From positions 1-40,938 of the forward strand of contig NZ_CACXTS010000026.1 of NCBI RefSeq assembly GCF_902770715.1: 40,938 nucleotides of DNA, written 5' to 3'. Made by a program: the position numbers and the translations under genes. The stretch comes from an uncultured Methanobrevibacter sp. GTDB lineage: Archaea > Methanobacteriota > Methanobacteria > Methanobacteriales > Methanobacteriaceae. Shown here piece after piece: positions 24,947-34,545 of this stretch. The notes under the pieces were generated by a model that was not told the DNA's origin, ran no database searches, and saw only the letters and a program-made list of their open reading frames with translations. Numbering within the stretch: the first letter of the stretch is position 1; every line of letters starts with the position of its first letter.

Positions 24947-26308
24947 ATGGAAAATAAAAATCTGATTCTTTTTATTTGTACGGTATTGTCATTTTTCGCT
25001 GTTTTTGCGGTTAATTCAGTCATGGTTGTAATTCCAACAATAGCCGCTGAGTTTCATATGAGCAATATCGTTCAAAATTGGGCTATAATCATCTTTTTAT
25101 TAGTTGTGGCAGTATTATCGGTTCCTGCAGGTCAGATTTCAGGAAAATATGGTCTTAAAAAAGTCACAATCATAAGCGTCATATTATTTATTTTAATTTC
25201 AATTGCCAATGTGCTGGTTACATCTTCCGAGCAGTTTTTACTTTGCCGTCTAGTTCTGGGCATTGCCCTTTCATTTTTCAATGTCACATCCATGGCAATG
25301 GTTGTCTCAGCATTTAAACCGGAAGAGCGCGGAAAGGCATTGGGAATAACCATTACAGGAGTTTATATTGCGCTGTCCCTAGCGCCGGTTCTTGGTGGTG
25401 TCTTAAATTACCAATTGGGATGGAGATCTGTGGTCCTATTTGGAGTTCCATTTTTACTCGTCATCCTGGCATTGCTTTTAACTAAAGTTGATGAGGAGTG
25501 GGTTACATTTGAAGGTGTTCCTCTTGATGTGAAAGGGTCAATTTTCTATGGAATCGGAATGGTATTATTCATATATGGATTTACCATACTGAATGAGCCA
25601 TTTGGAGTAATGTTAACAGTTTTAGGTATTGTATTCTTGATTATATTCGGATTTATAGAATTGAGAGAAGATCATCCTGTATTCGATATAAGATTTTTCA
25701 AAAATCGTAAATTCCTATCATCCAATTTCGCATCATTATGCGCCTATTTGGCTACTTTTGCAGTCACTACAATTCTAAATTATCACTTGCAGTACATTAA
25801 GGGATATGATTCACAGACTGCAGGAATAATCTTGCTTGCAGCACCTCTATGTCAAGTTGTGCTTGCTCCGATTGCAGGAAGGTTATCTGACAAGTATGTT
25901 CCGCAGATTCTTGCAGCTATTGGAATGGGGCTTGGAACAGTTTCACTGGTTTTTTTCTCATTTTTAAACGAGGCCACATCACTTGAATTTTTGATAGTGG
26001 CAATGATAATTTATGGTGTTGGATTTGGACTGTTTTCCCCACCGAATACAAATGTCATAATGAGTTCCGTTCCTCCAAAGGATACATCGGTGGCGTCAGC
26101 GTCAGTAGCGACAATGCGTACAGTCGGTCAGGCAATGAGTTTGGGGATATTGACATTGGTGTTTGCGTTTGTGATGGGCAATGTGCCGATTGTAGAAGAG
26201 TATTATCCTCTTTTAATAAGCAGCTGTCAAATAACATGCATTATCTGTGTGGTGTTATGCATAGCGTCTGTGTTTGCTTCATTTGTTGGAATTAAATCTA
26301 AAAATTAG
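24947..26308 (+). CDS. MFS transporter, DHA2 (EmrB/QacA)-like
   Basis: A 453-residue polytopic membrane protein with about 13-14 hydrophobic segments. It shows the MFS loop-2 motif (GQISGKYGLKKV), the antiporter motif-C region (GITITGVYIALSLAPVLGG) typical of drug:proton antiporters, and GRLSDKYVP in the second half. It probably exports a hydrophobic compound. ATG 24947 is chosen because a TATA-like TGTATAAAATTAATATA precedes it; the upstream in-frame ATG 24872 would lie before that promoter. The substrate is unknown. Confidence 0.87.
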   Translation: MENKNLILFICTVLSFFAVFAVNSVMVVIPTIAAEFHMSNIVQNWAIIIFLLVVAVLSVPAGQISGKYGLKKVTIISVILFILISIANVLVTSSEQFLLCRLVLGIALSFFNVTSMAMVVSAFKPEERGKALGITITGVYIALSLAPVLGGVLNYQLGWRSVVLFGVPFLLVILALLLTKVDEEWVTFEGVPLDVKGSIFYGIGMVLFIYGFTILNEPFGVMLTVLGIVFLIIFGFIELREDHPVFDIRFFKNRKFLSSNFASLCAYLATFAVTTILNYHLQYIKGYDSQTAGIILLAAPLCQVVLAPIAGRLSDKYVPQILAAIGMGLGTVSLVFFSFLNEATSLEFLIVAMIIYGVGFGLFSPPNTNVIMSSVPPKDTSVASASVATMRTVGQAMSLGILTLVFAFVMGNVPIVEEYYPLLISSCQITCIICVVLCIASVFASFVGIKSKN

Positions 26309-26356
26309 ATTTCAAGAAATAAAAGAAATTTTGTAGTTAAAAATAAAAAATAAGTT

Positions 26357-26376
26357 GAAAGATAAAATTATCTTTC
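26357..26376 (-). terminator. Hairpin overlapping the cyclophilin stop codon
   Basis: GAAAGATAA (26357-26365) pairs with TTATCTTTC (26368-26376). The TAA stop at 26368-26370 is inside the stem. T-rich sequence follows on the minus strand. It also lies about 50 bases past the MFS gene and may serve both. Confidence 0.55.
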
Positions 26377-26799
26377 TTCAATGGTCACCTTATTCATTTT
26401 GTCGCCTTGTTGGATTGCATTAACAACATCTTGACCTTTGATAACTTGACCGAATACGGTGTGAACACCGTCTAAGTGTGGTTGTGGGCTGTGTGTAATA
26501 AAGAATTGGCTTCCACCGGTATCTTTTCCTGCGTGTGCCATGGATAATGCACCAGTACCGTGTTTGTGTGGGTTTCCTTCAGTTTCACATTTGATGGTGT
26601 AACCTGGTCCTCCGGTACCGTTTCCGATAGGACATCCGCCTTGAATTACAAAGTTTGGAATTACTCTGTGGAAGGTTAATCCATCATAAAATCCTTCGTT
26701 TGCTAATTTTTCAAAGTTAGCTACAGTTCCTGGAGCTTCATTTGGGAATAATTCTAATTCGATATTTCCTTTGTCAGTTTCAATTATAGCGACTTTCAT
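26368..26799 (-). CDS. Cyclophilin-type peptidylprolyl isomerase
   Basis: A 143-residue single-domain cytoplasmic cyclophilin. It catalyses cis-trans isomerisation of prolyl bonds. The core [15 protein letters not shown] (about residues 43-57) with catalytic Arg and Phe, GTGGPGY, and [16 protein letters not shown] are all present, so it should be active. GGTGAT precedes the ATG. No signal peptide. It diverges from argD. Confidence 0.95.
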   Translation of the reverse strand: MKVAIIETDKGNIELELFPNEAPGTVANFEKLANEGFYDGLTFHRVIPNFVIQGGCPIGNGTGGPGYTIKCETEGNPHKHGTGALSMAHAGKDTGGSQFFITHSPQPHLDGVHTVFGQVIKGQDVVNAIQQGDKMNKVTIEER

Positions 26800-26869
26800 T
26801 TTATCACCTAATTTTTAAATAATACTATTAATATAAATATTATTGATTAAATAGTTTATGGAGGATAAT

Positions 26870-28030
26870 ATGAATACTCAAGAATTAATTAAAATTGAAG
26901 ATGATTATTTCATTAACACTTTCACAAGACAACCACTAGTTTTAGATCATGGGGAGGGTGTTAAGGTTACAGACATTGATGGAAATGAATATTTGGACAT
27001 GTTTGCAGGTATTGCAGTTAATGCTTTAGGTCACAATCATCCAAAGCTTGTAAAAGCAATACAAGATCAAGCAGAAAAGCTCATTCACATTTCAAGCATT
27101 TATTATAACGAACCAGCATTGATTTATGCTAAAAAATTGATTGACAAAACCAGTTTCGACAGAATTTTTTATGCAAACAGCGGTGCTGAAGCAAATGAAG
27201 GAGCTATTAAATTAGCTGTAAAATACACTGGAAAAAGTGAAGTAATCTCAACTGTCGATTCATTCCACGGAAGAACATTGGTGACACTTGCAGCAACTGG
27301 TCATGAGGAATACCATGAGCCATTTAAGCAAATATTGCCAAAAGGATTCATCAACGTACCATACAATGATATTGATGCCATTAAAGAGGCCATTACAGAA
27401 AATACTGCAGCTATCATTGTCGAACCTATTCAAGGTGAAGGTGGAGTGAATGTTCCAGATAAGGATTATCTAAAGCAAATTGAAGAAATCTGTCATGAAA
27501 AGGATATCGTATTCATCGTGGATGAAGTACAGACAGGTTTTGGAAGATGCGGAACATTATTTGCTCATGAACTCTTTGATGTCAAACCTGATATCATGAC
27601 AATGGCTAAAGGAATAGGCGGAGGAGTTCCAATGGGTGGCATTCTTGCAACCGAAAAGGTTGCCGGTGCATTCGTGCCTGGAGACCACGGAACCACTTTC
27701 GGTGGAGGACCTCTGGTTTGTGCAGCAGCAAATGCTGTTTTGGATGCATTTGAAGAGGAAAACATTTTGGATAATGTCAATGAAGTCGGCGAATACTTTA
27801 TCAGCGAACTCAAGAAATTGGATAAGGAAATCATCGCTGATGTAAGAGGTAAAGGTTTGATGGTTGGTTTGGAGCTAACTAAACCTGGAGCTGAATATGT
27901 GGACAAACTAAGAGAAGCAGGATTCTTAATCAACTGTACTGCAGGCAATGTTTTAAGATTCGTTCCACCATTGATTATTACCAAAGAAGAAGTCGATGAG
28001 TTTGTAAAAGCTTTAAATGAAATTTTGTAG
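26870..28030 (+). CDS. argD: Acetylornithine aminotransferase
   Basis: A 386-residue class III PLP aminotransferase of arginine biosynthesis that converts N-acetylglutamate semialdehyde to N-acetylornithine. Seen: YANSGAEANEGAIKLA, SFHGRTLVTLAATG, the aspartate of VDEVQTGFGR, and the PLP lysine K247 in MAKGIGGG. It may also serve as succinyldiaminopimelate aminotransferase. ATG 26870 is preceded by GGAGG at 5 bases; the in-frame ATG 26858 overlaps that site and is less likely. Confidence 0.94.
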   Translation: MNTQELIKIEDDYFINTFTRQPLVLDHGEGVKVTDIDGNEYLDMFAGIAVNALGHNHPKLVKAIQDQAEKLIHISSIYYNEPALIYAKKLIDKTSFDRIFYANSGAEANEGAIKLAVKYTGKSEVISTVDSFHGRTLVTLAATGHEEYHEPFKQILPKGFINVPYNDIDAIKEAITENTAAIIVEPIQGEGGVNVPDKDYLKQIEEICHEKDIVFIVDEVQTGFGRCGTLFAHELFDVKPDIMTMAKGIGGGVPMGGILATEKVAGAFVPGDHGTTFGGGPLVCAAANAVLDAFEEENILDNVNEVGEYFISELKKLDKEIIADVRGKGLMVGLELTKPGAEYVDKLREAGFLINCTAGNVLRFVPPLIITKEEVDEFVKALNEIL

Positions 28031-28039
28031 GTCATTCGT

Positions 28040-28744
28040 ATGGGTCAATTCATTAAATATAAATGTGATGTTTGTGGACATGAACATGTTCAGGATTTAG
28101 AAGTTTTCTGGATTGATGAAAATTGTGAAATAAACGTGAGCATGTTATTGTTTTTAACATCCACCGAAATGTCAAAGGCATTGGTAAGCGGTTATTATCA
28201 TGAATATTACTGCTATGATTGTGATAGTATTGTCAAAGAGTTTATTATATCCGAAAATCCTTCAAAAATGAGCAATGAGGATATAATCAATTTGATTGAG
28301 GATTACGATCATACCTTTAAAATTATCAAATTCGATGATAAGTTCCAAAACTGCTTGAACTGCTCAAGAAGTCTGGACGTCAGATCCGAAAAGGCGTTTG
28401 CAGTTGGCAAGGATGATGATTTTGTCATTGAAGATTCATATATCCATGATTTTAAGGATAATGATAATTATGACTTTTGGGGCTATTACTATGGATATTA
28501 CTGCGATAACTGTAAAAAGCAGATTAATAAATTTGTAGTTATGCAGAATTTATCTAATGTGGATGAAGATTCAATAAGATACATTCTCAAACAGCACACC
28601 AATGAATTAACCGTACTATTATTTGACTATAGGGGCAATTGTCAGCATTGTGGCGGCGAGCTTCACTCATTAAAGGATTCTTCATTATGTCCAAAATGTA
28701 AGGAAGGTCATTTTGTAACTGTTGAAGTCCGAAATGTTGATTAA
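28040..28744 (+). CDS. Tandem-repeat zinc-ribbon protein, function unknown
   Basis: A 234-residue protein I do not recognise. It has six CxxC pairs: 9/12, 58/61, 105/108, 155/158, 201/204 and 217/220. Residues 51-108 (GYYHEYYCYDC to CLNC) and 148-204 (GYYYGYYCDNC to CQHC) are clearly repeats of each other with the same length and hydrophobic pattern. An N-terminal ribbon and a final CPKC complete it. The protein likely binds three zinc ions and acts in protein or nucleic acid contacts. It starts 9 bases after argD and overlaps the next, convergent gene by 4 bases. Confidence 0.75.
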   Translation: MGQFIKYKCDVCGHEHVQDLEVFWIDENCEINVSMLLFLTSTEMSKALVSGYYHEYYCYDCDSIVKEFIISENPSKMSNEDIINLIEDYDHTFKIIKFDDKFQNCLNCSRSLDVRSEKAFAVGKDDDFVIEDSYIHDFKDNDNYDFWGYYYGYYCDNCKKQINKFVVMQNLSNVDEDSIRYILKQHTNELTVLLFDYRGNCQHCGGELHSLKDSSLCPKCKEGHFVTVEVRNVD

Positions 28745-29163
28745 ATTTCCCAATTCCTTTTTTCCAATATTTTTTTGAGTGATGAAGATATTTCCAATGA
28801 CCTTATTTTTTCCAAGTCAGCCCACATGAACTCGGTGTGCTCTTCGCTGATTTTGACATCACCTTTTATATTTTCAAGATACATTATCAGCTGCACGGTT
28901 CTTTTGTGCATATAATCATTTTGAACGGCTTCGCAGAAATCGCCGACTTCACAATCCAAGTTTGTTTCTTCTTTGATTTCACGGATAAGGGCATTTGTAA
29001 AATGCTCTCCCTTTTCAACTTTTCCTCCCGGAAGTTCCCACATCTCGGGGTCTGTTTTTGATTTGGGATGTCTTTTCAAAATCAGGATTTCATTGTCAGT
29101 ATTTTTGATTACTCCTCTCATTGTAAGTCCATAAAATGCCATATTGACTATTTTTAATTTCAT
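28741..29163 (-). CDS. Nudix hydrolase, NTP pyrophosphatase-like
   Basis: A 140-residue Nudix protein. The box GGKVEKGEHFTNALIREIKEE is complete, and ELPGGKVEKGE with RHPKSKTDPEMW just before it resembles MutT-like enzymes that sanitise oxidised nucleotides or act on NDP-linked compounds. Alternative starts: ATG 29163 (used) or ATG 29142; neither has a ribosome binding site, and a TATA-like stretch at 29200-29220 favours a nearly leaderless mRNA. The long in-frame extension to 29331 has non-protein-like composition and crosses the lysA promoter, so I leave it out. Confidence 0.82.
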   Translation of the reverse strand: MKLKIVNMAFYGLTMRGVIKNTDNEILILKRHPKSKTDPEMWELPGGKVEKGEHFTNALIREIKEETNLDCEVGDFCEAVQNDYMHKRTVQLIMYLENIKGDVKISEEHTEFMWADLEKIRSLEISSSLKKILEKRNWEI

Positions 29164-29263
29164 GATTAATATTTTAAACGGAAAAATCCTTTCCTTAACA
29201 AATTTTAAATATATTAAACAAGATATGTAAAAACATAATGTAACTTTTTTAGGAGTTTTAATT

Positions 29264-30547
29264 ATGGATTTAAATATAAAAGTAAACGATAAAAACCATT
29301 TAGATATTGGTGGTGCAGATGCATTGGACATCGCAGAAGAATTCGGAACTCCAACCTATGTAATTGATGAAAATAGGATAAGAGATAACTATAATAGGTT
29401 TTACTCTGCTTTTTCAAAATATTATTCTGATTTTAAAGTATTTTATGCATGTAAAGCAAATACCAACCTTGCTGTCATGAAAATTTTAGAAAGTGAAGGT
29501 TGTTGTATTGATGCGGTTTCACCTGGAGAAGTTCACATAGCAAAAATGATTGGATTTTCAGGCGATAGGATATTATTCACAGGTAACAATATCACTAACG
29601 ATGAATTGAAATTTGTCCATGATGAAGGTGCAGTTTTAAATATTGACTCAGTTTCAGCCCTCAAAAGACTTTCACAGGTAGTTAATCCGGAAGGATTAAA
29701 AATATCCTTTAGGGTTAATCCAATGGTAGGTGCCGGACACCATGACCACTGTATCACCGGTGGGGTAATGAGTAAATTTGGTATTATGGATAATGAAGCT
29801 GTAGAAGTATATGAAATGGCTAAAGAATTAGGATTCAATCCGATTGGAATGCATTCACACATTGGATCAGGTATTTTAGACCCTGAACCATTCAAATTAG
29901 CTATTGAATCTACAATGGATATTGCAGGAAAAGTTCACCAAGAAGCGGGAATCGACTTCGAATTTGTTGATTTTGGTGGAGGTGTAGGTATTCCATACAC
30001 CCCTGAAGAAAACATTGTGGATTTGGACAAATTTGCAGAAGTTAATGTAGGTTTATTCAAAGAAAAATTAGAAGAATACGACATGGGAAATCCTACAATG
30101 TATCTAGAACCTGGAAGATACTTGGTTGGAGATGCAAGTGTTCTTTTAGTAACAGTTAATAGTGTAAAACAAAGCTACAGAAAATTCATTGGTGTAGACG
30201 CAGGTTTCCATACACTCTTAAGGCCTGCAATGTATGATTCATACCACCACATTGTCGATGCAACTAAAATGGATGTTGAAAATACCCAGGAAGTCGATAT
30301 TGCAGGAAATGTCTGTGAATCCGGAGACTTGTTCGCACGTGACAGACCAATGCCTGATGTGGAAGAAGGTGACGTATTAGGTATTCTAAATGCTGGTGCA
30401 TATGGATTTACAATGTCTTCAAACTACAATTCAAGACCATTAGCTTCTGAAGTTCTTGTAACTGATGGAAAATGTAGTTTAGTACGTGAAAGAGAAACTT
30501 TTGAAGACTTATATGCAAAACAAAGCATTCCACCACACTTAAAATAA
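29264..30547 (+). CDS. lysA: Diaminopimelate decarboxylase
   Basis: A 427-residue PLP enzyme making L-lysine from meso-diaminopimelate. The PLP lysine is K64 in [40 protein letters not shown] and the dimer-interface [11 protein letters not shown] are all present. GGAG precedes the ATG. Lysine is also needed for the pseudomurein cross-bridge of Methanobacteriales walls. dapF follows 9 bases later, giving the last two steps of the pathway in one unit. Confidence 0.97.
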   Translation: MDLNIKVNDKNHLDIGGADALDIAEEFGTPTYVIDENRIRDNYNRFYSAFSKYYSDFKVFYACKANTNLAVMKILESEGCCIDAVSPGEVHIAKMIGFSGDRILFTGNNITNDELKFVHDEGAVLNIDSVSALKRLSQVVNPEGLKISFRVNPMVGAGHHDHCITGGVMSKFGIMDNEAVEVYEMAKELGFNPIGMHSHIGSGILDPEPFKLAIESTMDIAGKVHQEAGIDFEFVDFGGGVGIPYTPEENIVDLDKFAEVNVGLFKEKLEEYDMGNPTMYLEPGRYLVGDASVLLVTVNSVKQSYRKFIGVDAGFHTLLRPAMYDSYHHIVDATKMDVENTQEVDIAGNVCESGDLFARDRPMPDVEEGDVLGILNAGAYGFTMSSNYNSRPLASEVLVTDGKCSLVRERETFEDLYAKQSIPPHLK

Positions 30548-30556
30548 GTTGATAAT

Positions 30557-31417
30557 ATGGTAGATTTAAAAGGATTAAAATTTTCAAAAATGCACGGAAT
30601 AGGCAATGACTTTCCTATAATCAATGAATTTGATGGGGAAGTCATTCCAGAAGCTGACAAACCGGAAGCCTGTAGGATTTTATGCCACAGGAACTTTGGA
30701 GTAGGGGGGGATGGAGTACTATTCGTCGAACCGTCTGAAGTTGCAGACATCGGATACAGAATGTTCAATCCTGATGGAAGCGAAGCTGAAATGTGTGGAA
30801 ATGGTATAAGATGTTTCGGTGATTTTGTTTACAGAAAAGGCATTTTAAAACAAGAAAAAATGACTGTTGAAACAAGAGCTGGAATAAAAACAATCGAGAT
30901 TACTTTAGATAGTGATGAACCTGTATTGTTCAAAGTGGATATGGGATTATCAACATTCAAAACTCCTGAAATCCCAATGACCAGCGATAAGGAAGAATTT
31001 TTAGACGGCCAGTTAGAAGTATTGGACACCACTTTTAACTTGACTGCCATTAGTGTTGGAAATCCACACGCCATTATCTTCGTCGACAATGTTGATGAAA
31101 TAGACATCAACAAATACGGTCCGGCCATTGAAGCCCATGAAGTGTTCCCTGAAAAAATCAACGTTCACTTTGTAGAGGTCGTTTCTAAAAATGAAGGTAA
31201 AATGATTACTTGGGAAAGAGGTGCTGGTGTAACACTTGCATGCGGTACAGGCGCAACTTCCACAGCTATTTCCGGTTATAAACTAGGTTTATTCGATGAA
31301 AACATATTGCTTCATTTGCCTGGTGGCGACTTAAAATTCAATGTTTATAAAAAAGAAGATGCTCTTGGAGCTTTCATGGAAGGCCCTGCAGAGCTTGTTT
31401 TCGATGGAGAATTCTAA
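30557..31417 (+). CDS. dapF: Diaminopimelate epimerase
   Basis: A 286-residue enzyme that interconverts LL- and meso-diaminopimelate. Both catalytic cysteines are present: C80 in NPDGSEAEMCGNGIRC and C229 in LACGTGATS. Length is normal. It is co-transcribed with lysA. A hairpin formed by its last codons and stop, followed by a T7 run, ends the unit. Confidence 0.97.
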   Translation: MVDLKGLKFSKMHGIGNDFPIINEFDGEVIPEADKPEACRILCHRNFGVGGDGVLFVEPSEVADIGYRMFNPDGSEAEMCGNGIRCFGDFVYRKGILKQEKMTVETRAGIKTIEITLDSDEPVLFKVDMGLSTFKTPEIPMTSDKEEFLDGQLEVLDTTFNLTAISVGNPHAIIFVDNVDEIDINKYGPAIEAHEVFPEKINVHFVEVVSKNEGKMITWERGAGVTLACGTGATSTAISGYKLGLFDENILLHLPGGDLKFNVYKKEDALGAFMEGPAELVFDGEF

Positions 31418-31422
31418 TTCTC
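31407..31422 (+). terminator. Hairpin terminator overlapping the dapF stop codon
   Basis: GAGAATT-CT-AATTCTC, with the TAA stop at 31415-31417 at its centre. TATAC and then T7 follow (31428-31434). Confidence 0.55.
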
Positions 31423-31586
31423 TATACTTTTTTTATTTTTCTGATAATCCCGAAAATGATATCAATTACTGCAAGCAGTATTATCAATATTATCCAGATA
31501 TTGAACTCATTTCTAATTATTGCAAATATCACTGCAAGAATTAAAAGTATTGTACCTATTAAAACTGATTTTTTCCATTCTTCCAT
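31422..31586 (-). CDS. Small two-helix membrane protein
   Basis: A 54-residue protein consisting of a short MEEWKKS head, two membrane helices (about 8-24 and 29-46) and a basic tail RKIKKV. I do not recognise it. GTGAT before ATG 31586 supports this start; an upstream ATG at 31616 would overlap the HemK-like gene and lacks a site. It sits 13 bases after the HemK-like gene, so it may be the last gene of the DUF655-ksgA-HemK unit. Confidence 0.6.
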   Translation of the reverse strand: MEEWKKSVLIGTILLILAVIFAIIRNEFNIWIILIILLAVIDIIFGIIRKIKKV

Positions 31587-31599
31587 AATTATCACGTCA

Positions 31600-32184
31600 T
31601 TATATTTTATAAGCATTAATTAAAGTTATATCCTCAAAGAAAAAGTGTTCCGAAGCAGCTATTTCAGCAATGAAGCCTAAATGATCCAATTTTTCCAGGG
31701 TTTCTTCATTACCTGAAAGTGAAGACTGTATCATCTGGACAATTCCTCCATCATTTAAGTGATTCCCCACTTCATTTAAGAATAAGTCAATAACTTTCCT
31801 ACCGTTTAATCCACCATCGAATGCATAATTTATAGTGTCATCTAAAACTTCATCATCTTCAGTAGGCAGATATGGAGTATTAAATAAAATTACATCAAAC
31901 TTTCTATTTTTCACGGGCTCAAATAAATTTCCAAATAGAATCTCAATGTTTTCAATGCCATTGTCTTTGAAATTTTTTTCGGCCAAAAGGCAGGCATCAA
32001 AGTTGATGTCCGTAACGGTAATGTCATCAGTTAACTTTGAGGCGTACATTGCAACAATTCCAGATCCGGTTCCAATCTCTAAAACGCTTTGTCCGGATTT
32101 GATTTCCAAATTATCGGCTAATAAATAGCTGTCTTCAGCCGGAATATATACATTGTCATCGGTATTAATTATAAAATATACCAT
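31600..32184 (-). CDS. HemK/PrmC-like protein methyltransferase
   Basis: A 194-residue class I methyltransferase of the HemK/Mtq2 group. The archaeal Mtq2 homolog methylates the glutamine of the GGQ motif of release factor aRF1. Seen: VYIPAEDSYLLADNL at the start, VLEIGTGSGIVAMYAS (SAM motif I), and FNTPYLP, where the family motif is usually NPPY; the second residue is Thr here. It starts 5 bases after ksgA ends. Confidence 0.88.
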   Translation of the reverse strand: MVYFIINTDDNVYIPAEDSYLLADNLEIKSGQSVLEIGTGSGIVAMYASKLTDDITVTDINFDACLLAEKNFKDNGIENIEILFGNLFEPVKNRKFDVILFNTPYLPTEDDEVLDDTINYAFDGGLNGRKVIDLFLNEVGNHLNDGGIVQMIQSSLSGNEETLEKLDHLGFIAEIAASEHFFFEDITLINAYKI

Positions 32185-32189
32185 ATTAT

Positions 32190-33062
32190 CTATCCATTTA
32201 AAATCGGGTTAATTTCTCTTGATAAAAACAGTATCTCTTCTGGTGAGACTACAGTAACTCTCTTTTTGAAATATTCTTCTATTTTTTCAGATTTTATTTC
32301 ATTCAAACGTTTCTTCATTTCTTTTTTGTCAAGGTCAGTTATAATGTGTCTTGAATCAATCAGGGCATTTCTTATTTTTTTGTTCCTATGCTGGAATAAT
32401 GCCTTTGTAAAATTAGAATAAACCTTAAAGTCTTCATCTGAAATTTTATTTTCCTTCGGTGTTAATCTAACAACAGCCGAATCGATTTGCGGTTTAGGTA
32501 TAAAGCTTTCTGAACTAACATCCGCCAATTTTTCAACATTGCATTTAAAATATAGCATTGCAGAAAGTCTTGAATAGTTTTTTGTTCCAACTTCGCCATT
32601 CATGCGTTCAGCAAATTCTTTTTGATACATTAAAATGGCCAAATCAAAATCATAATTAAGAAATTTAAAAGTAATCGGTGATGAAATTTGATAAGGTAGA
32701 TTGGAGATGATTTTATTGAACTTTGGAAATTCAACATTCAACGCATCATCGTTTATTAATTCTACATTATCTATTTTTTCCTCTTTAAGTCGTTGGGCTA
32801 AAATTTCATAAATCTTTTTGTCCTGTTCAATTGCTATTACTTTTTTAGCTTTTTTGGCAAGTTCAATTGTTAGTGTGCCAATTCCGGTCCCTATCTCTAA
32901 AATTGTATCGTTTTCATCAATATTTCCAAAGTTAATAATCTGGTCTCTCTTATTTTTATCAATCAAATAATTTTGACCAAGATTTTTATTTAACTTTATC
33001 CCATGTTGATTTAAAATAGCTTTTGTTATTTTAGATAAAGATTGGGAATTTTCACTAGTCAA
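32190..33062 (-). CDS. ksgA: 16S rRNA adenine dimethyltransferase KsgA/Dim1
   Basis: A 290-residue enzyme that dimethylates two adjacent adenines near the 3' end of 16S rRNA during small-subunit assembly. Seen: KNLGQNYLIDKN, the SAM motif EIGTGIGTLTIELA, and NLPYQISSP, the NLPY active site. The start appears to be TTG at 33062, with GTGAT a few bases before it; no in-frame ATG or GTG lies nearby. DUF655 ends 8 bases upstream. Confidence 0.95.
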   Translation of the reverse strand: MTSENSQSLSKITKAILNQHGIKLNKNLGQNYLIDKNKRDQIINFGNIDENDTILEIGTGIGTLTIELAKKAKKVIAIEQDKKIYEILAQRLKEEKIDNVELINDDALNVEFPKFNKIISNLPYQISSPITFKFLNYDFDLAILMYQKEFAERMNGEVGTKNYSRLSAMLYFKCNVEKLADVSSESFIPKPQIDSAVVRLTPKENKISDEDFKVYSNFTKALFQHRNKKIRNALIDSRHIITDLDKKEMKKRLNEIKSEKIEEYFKKRVTVVSPEEILFLSREINPILNG

Positions 33063-33070
33063 TTTATCAC

Positions 33071-33706
33071 TTATCTTGAATTTCTAGGTCTTTTTGGGGG
33101 CTGAGTAAATATATAGTATTTGCCTTTGTTACCTCTTCTGATAGTGGTTGTGTCGAGTTCCTGTTTTACTCTATTTACAATCATGCCCGCAGGATCGGTT
33201 AATGTTGGGAGTCTTTCTGTAATATCTTTAAAGCTTTCAAAAGGTTTTTCCTCTCTAGCATTGATAATGTCCCACATATATTTTTTTCCTATTCCTGGAA
33301 TTAACTCAAGTGAATGAAGTCTTGTACTTACGGATTCAGTTGTATTGAAGAATTCAACATATTTTGCTTCGTTAGCTTCAACAATGTCACGAATAGCATA
33401 ATCTAATTCAATTCTACTTGTAGCAGTTAAATTTTCGAAATCTAATCTTCCAAGCACTCTATAGATTTTATCTCTCTTTCCTTTTCCAATATATACGGTG
33501 TCCTGTATTTCTAAATCAACACCATTTTTAGGAGCTAATTCGAGTAAAGTGAATTGTTCTGTACCAATAGCTTGAGCAATAGGTTTACCTCCGAATTTAG
33601 ACATATCAGATTTAACATAGCCTCGACTTAGATAATCGAGCACAACAGCATATTGTTCTTTTTTTACTGTTGGTTTTTTTTCATTTCTCTTTCTATTATC
33701 AACCAT
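33071..33706 (-). CDS. DUF655 helix-hairpin-helix protein
   Basis: A 211-residue archaeal protein of DUF655, usually next to ksgA and rpoF. It has an OB-like N-terminal part (EQYAVVLDYLSRGYV; LEIQDTVYIGKGKRDK) and a helix-hairpin-helix LELIPGIGKKYMWDIINAR near 133-151, suggesting nucleic acid binding. Its role is not established; the neighbourhood points to ribosome assembly or translation. GTGAT precedes ATG 33706. Confidence 0.9.
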   Translation of the reverse strand: MVDNRKRNEKKPTVKKEQYAVVLDYLSRGYVKSDMSKFGGKPIAQAIGTEQFTLLELAPKNGVDLEIQDTVYIGKGKRDKIYRVLGRLDFENLTATSRIELDYAIRDIVEANEAKYVEFFNTTESVSTRLHSLELIPGIGKKYMWDIINAREEKPFESFKDITERLPTLTDPAGMIVNRVKQELDTTTIRRGNKGKYYIFTQPPKRPRNSR

Positions 33707-33854
33707 CTTTTATCACTCACTATTGTTTTTATATAAGTTAAATTAGCTATTATATAAATATATTATAAATTTTAGTTTTTAAGTATTAATAAAGATATCT
33801 AAAAAAAAGTGCAAATTAAAATAAATATTTAAAAATAATAAAAAAAGGGGGGGG

Positions 33855-33873
33855 GAATAGTTAAATACTATTC
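33855..33873 (-). terminator. Hairpin with C9-T6 tail overlapping the rpoF stop codon
   Basis: GAATAGT (33855-33861) pairs with ACTATTC (33867-33873). The TAG stop at 33868-33870 is inside it. On the minus strand the stem is followed by nine C (plus-strand G run 33847-33855, one base of it in the stem) and six T. Confidence 0.6.
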
Positions 33874-34221
33874 TTCAATATCATATTGTTCCAAGAATTC
33901 AAGGATTTTTTCCATTTCTTCTTTTTCGATTTTTTTAGGTTCTTTAGCAAAAATTAATCTTAAGTCTGCTAAATCTTTAGGAGCCAAATCAACAATATGG
34001 ACAGCGACTTTGTCTCTTAATCCGAATTCATCTTGGAGCTTTTCAACAATTTCTTTTGAATCTTCAATTGAGTATCTTTTGAATCTTGCAAGATGATTCA
34101 ATGTAAGATTTTGCTCGTAATTTAACTCATTATCATTGGAAAAATCTTCAAGAATTTCTTTAACTTCTGCACCAGAAATTGGTTTTGTTTCAATAACCTC
34201 TTTTCCAATCATAGAAATCAT
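33868..34221 (-). CDS. rpoF: DNA-directed RNA polymerase subunit F (Rpb4 homolog)
   Basis: A 117-residue subunit that with RpoE forms the stalk of archaeal RNA polymerase, used in initiation and RNA binding. [20 protein letters not shown] and LHDL-like [19 protein letters not shown] near residues 75-92 are typical of archaeal RpoF. The ATG overlaps the L21e stop as ATGA. A second in-frame ATG three codons later is also possible. Confidence 0.92.
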   Translation of the reverse strand: MISMIGKEVIETKPISGAEVKEILEDFSNDNELNYEQNLTLNHLARFKRYSIEDSKEIVEKLQDEFGLRDKVAVHIVDLAPKDLADLRLIFAKEPKKIEKEEMEKILEFLEQYDIEE

Positions 34222-34508
34222 TTTTGTAATTTTAAGTGGTCAGGTCTTACAATTAACTCTTTTGGTTTGTTTCCATCTTTTAAAGCGACAATGTATGCTT
34301 TACCTTTTTGACCGATAACTTTTCCGGTTTTTCCGTGGAATCTAGGAGCAGGTTGTCCTTTTTGGATGGATGGGTTAATAGTAATGTGAACTAAGTCTCC
34401 TTCTTCAAATCTTTGGAGTCTGTTTGTAATAGGGTTAGTTCTACCCGGTCTTTGCACTTTAGTCATTTTTTTTCTTGATCTACTTTTTAATCCTCTTGAT
34501 CTTTGCAT
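34218..34508 (-). CDS. rpl21e: 50S ribosomal protein L21e
   Basis: A 96-residue archaeal/eukaryotic large-subunit protein. The basic N-terminus [17 protein letters not shown] and the SH3-like core ([37 protein letters not shown]) identify it. GAGGT lies 8 bases before the ATG; ATTTATACCC (minus, 34537-34546) could be its TATA box. It leads the L21e-rpoF unit. Confidence 0.97.
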   Translation of the reverse strand: MQRSRGLKSRSRKKMTKVQRPGRTNPITNRLQRFEEGDLVHITINPSIQKGQPAPRFHGKTGKVIGQKGKAYIVALKDGNKPKELIVRPDHLKLQK

Positions 34509-34545
34509 TATATAACCTCTTAATCAGTTCAGTCTGGGTATAAAT

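Noticed and set aside
29164..29331. N-terminal extension of the Nudix protein at 28741
   Set aside because: The extension has no family similarity, no ribosome binding site and crosses the lysA promoter and start.
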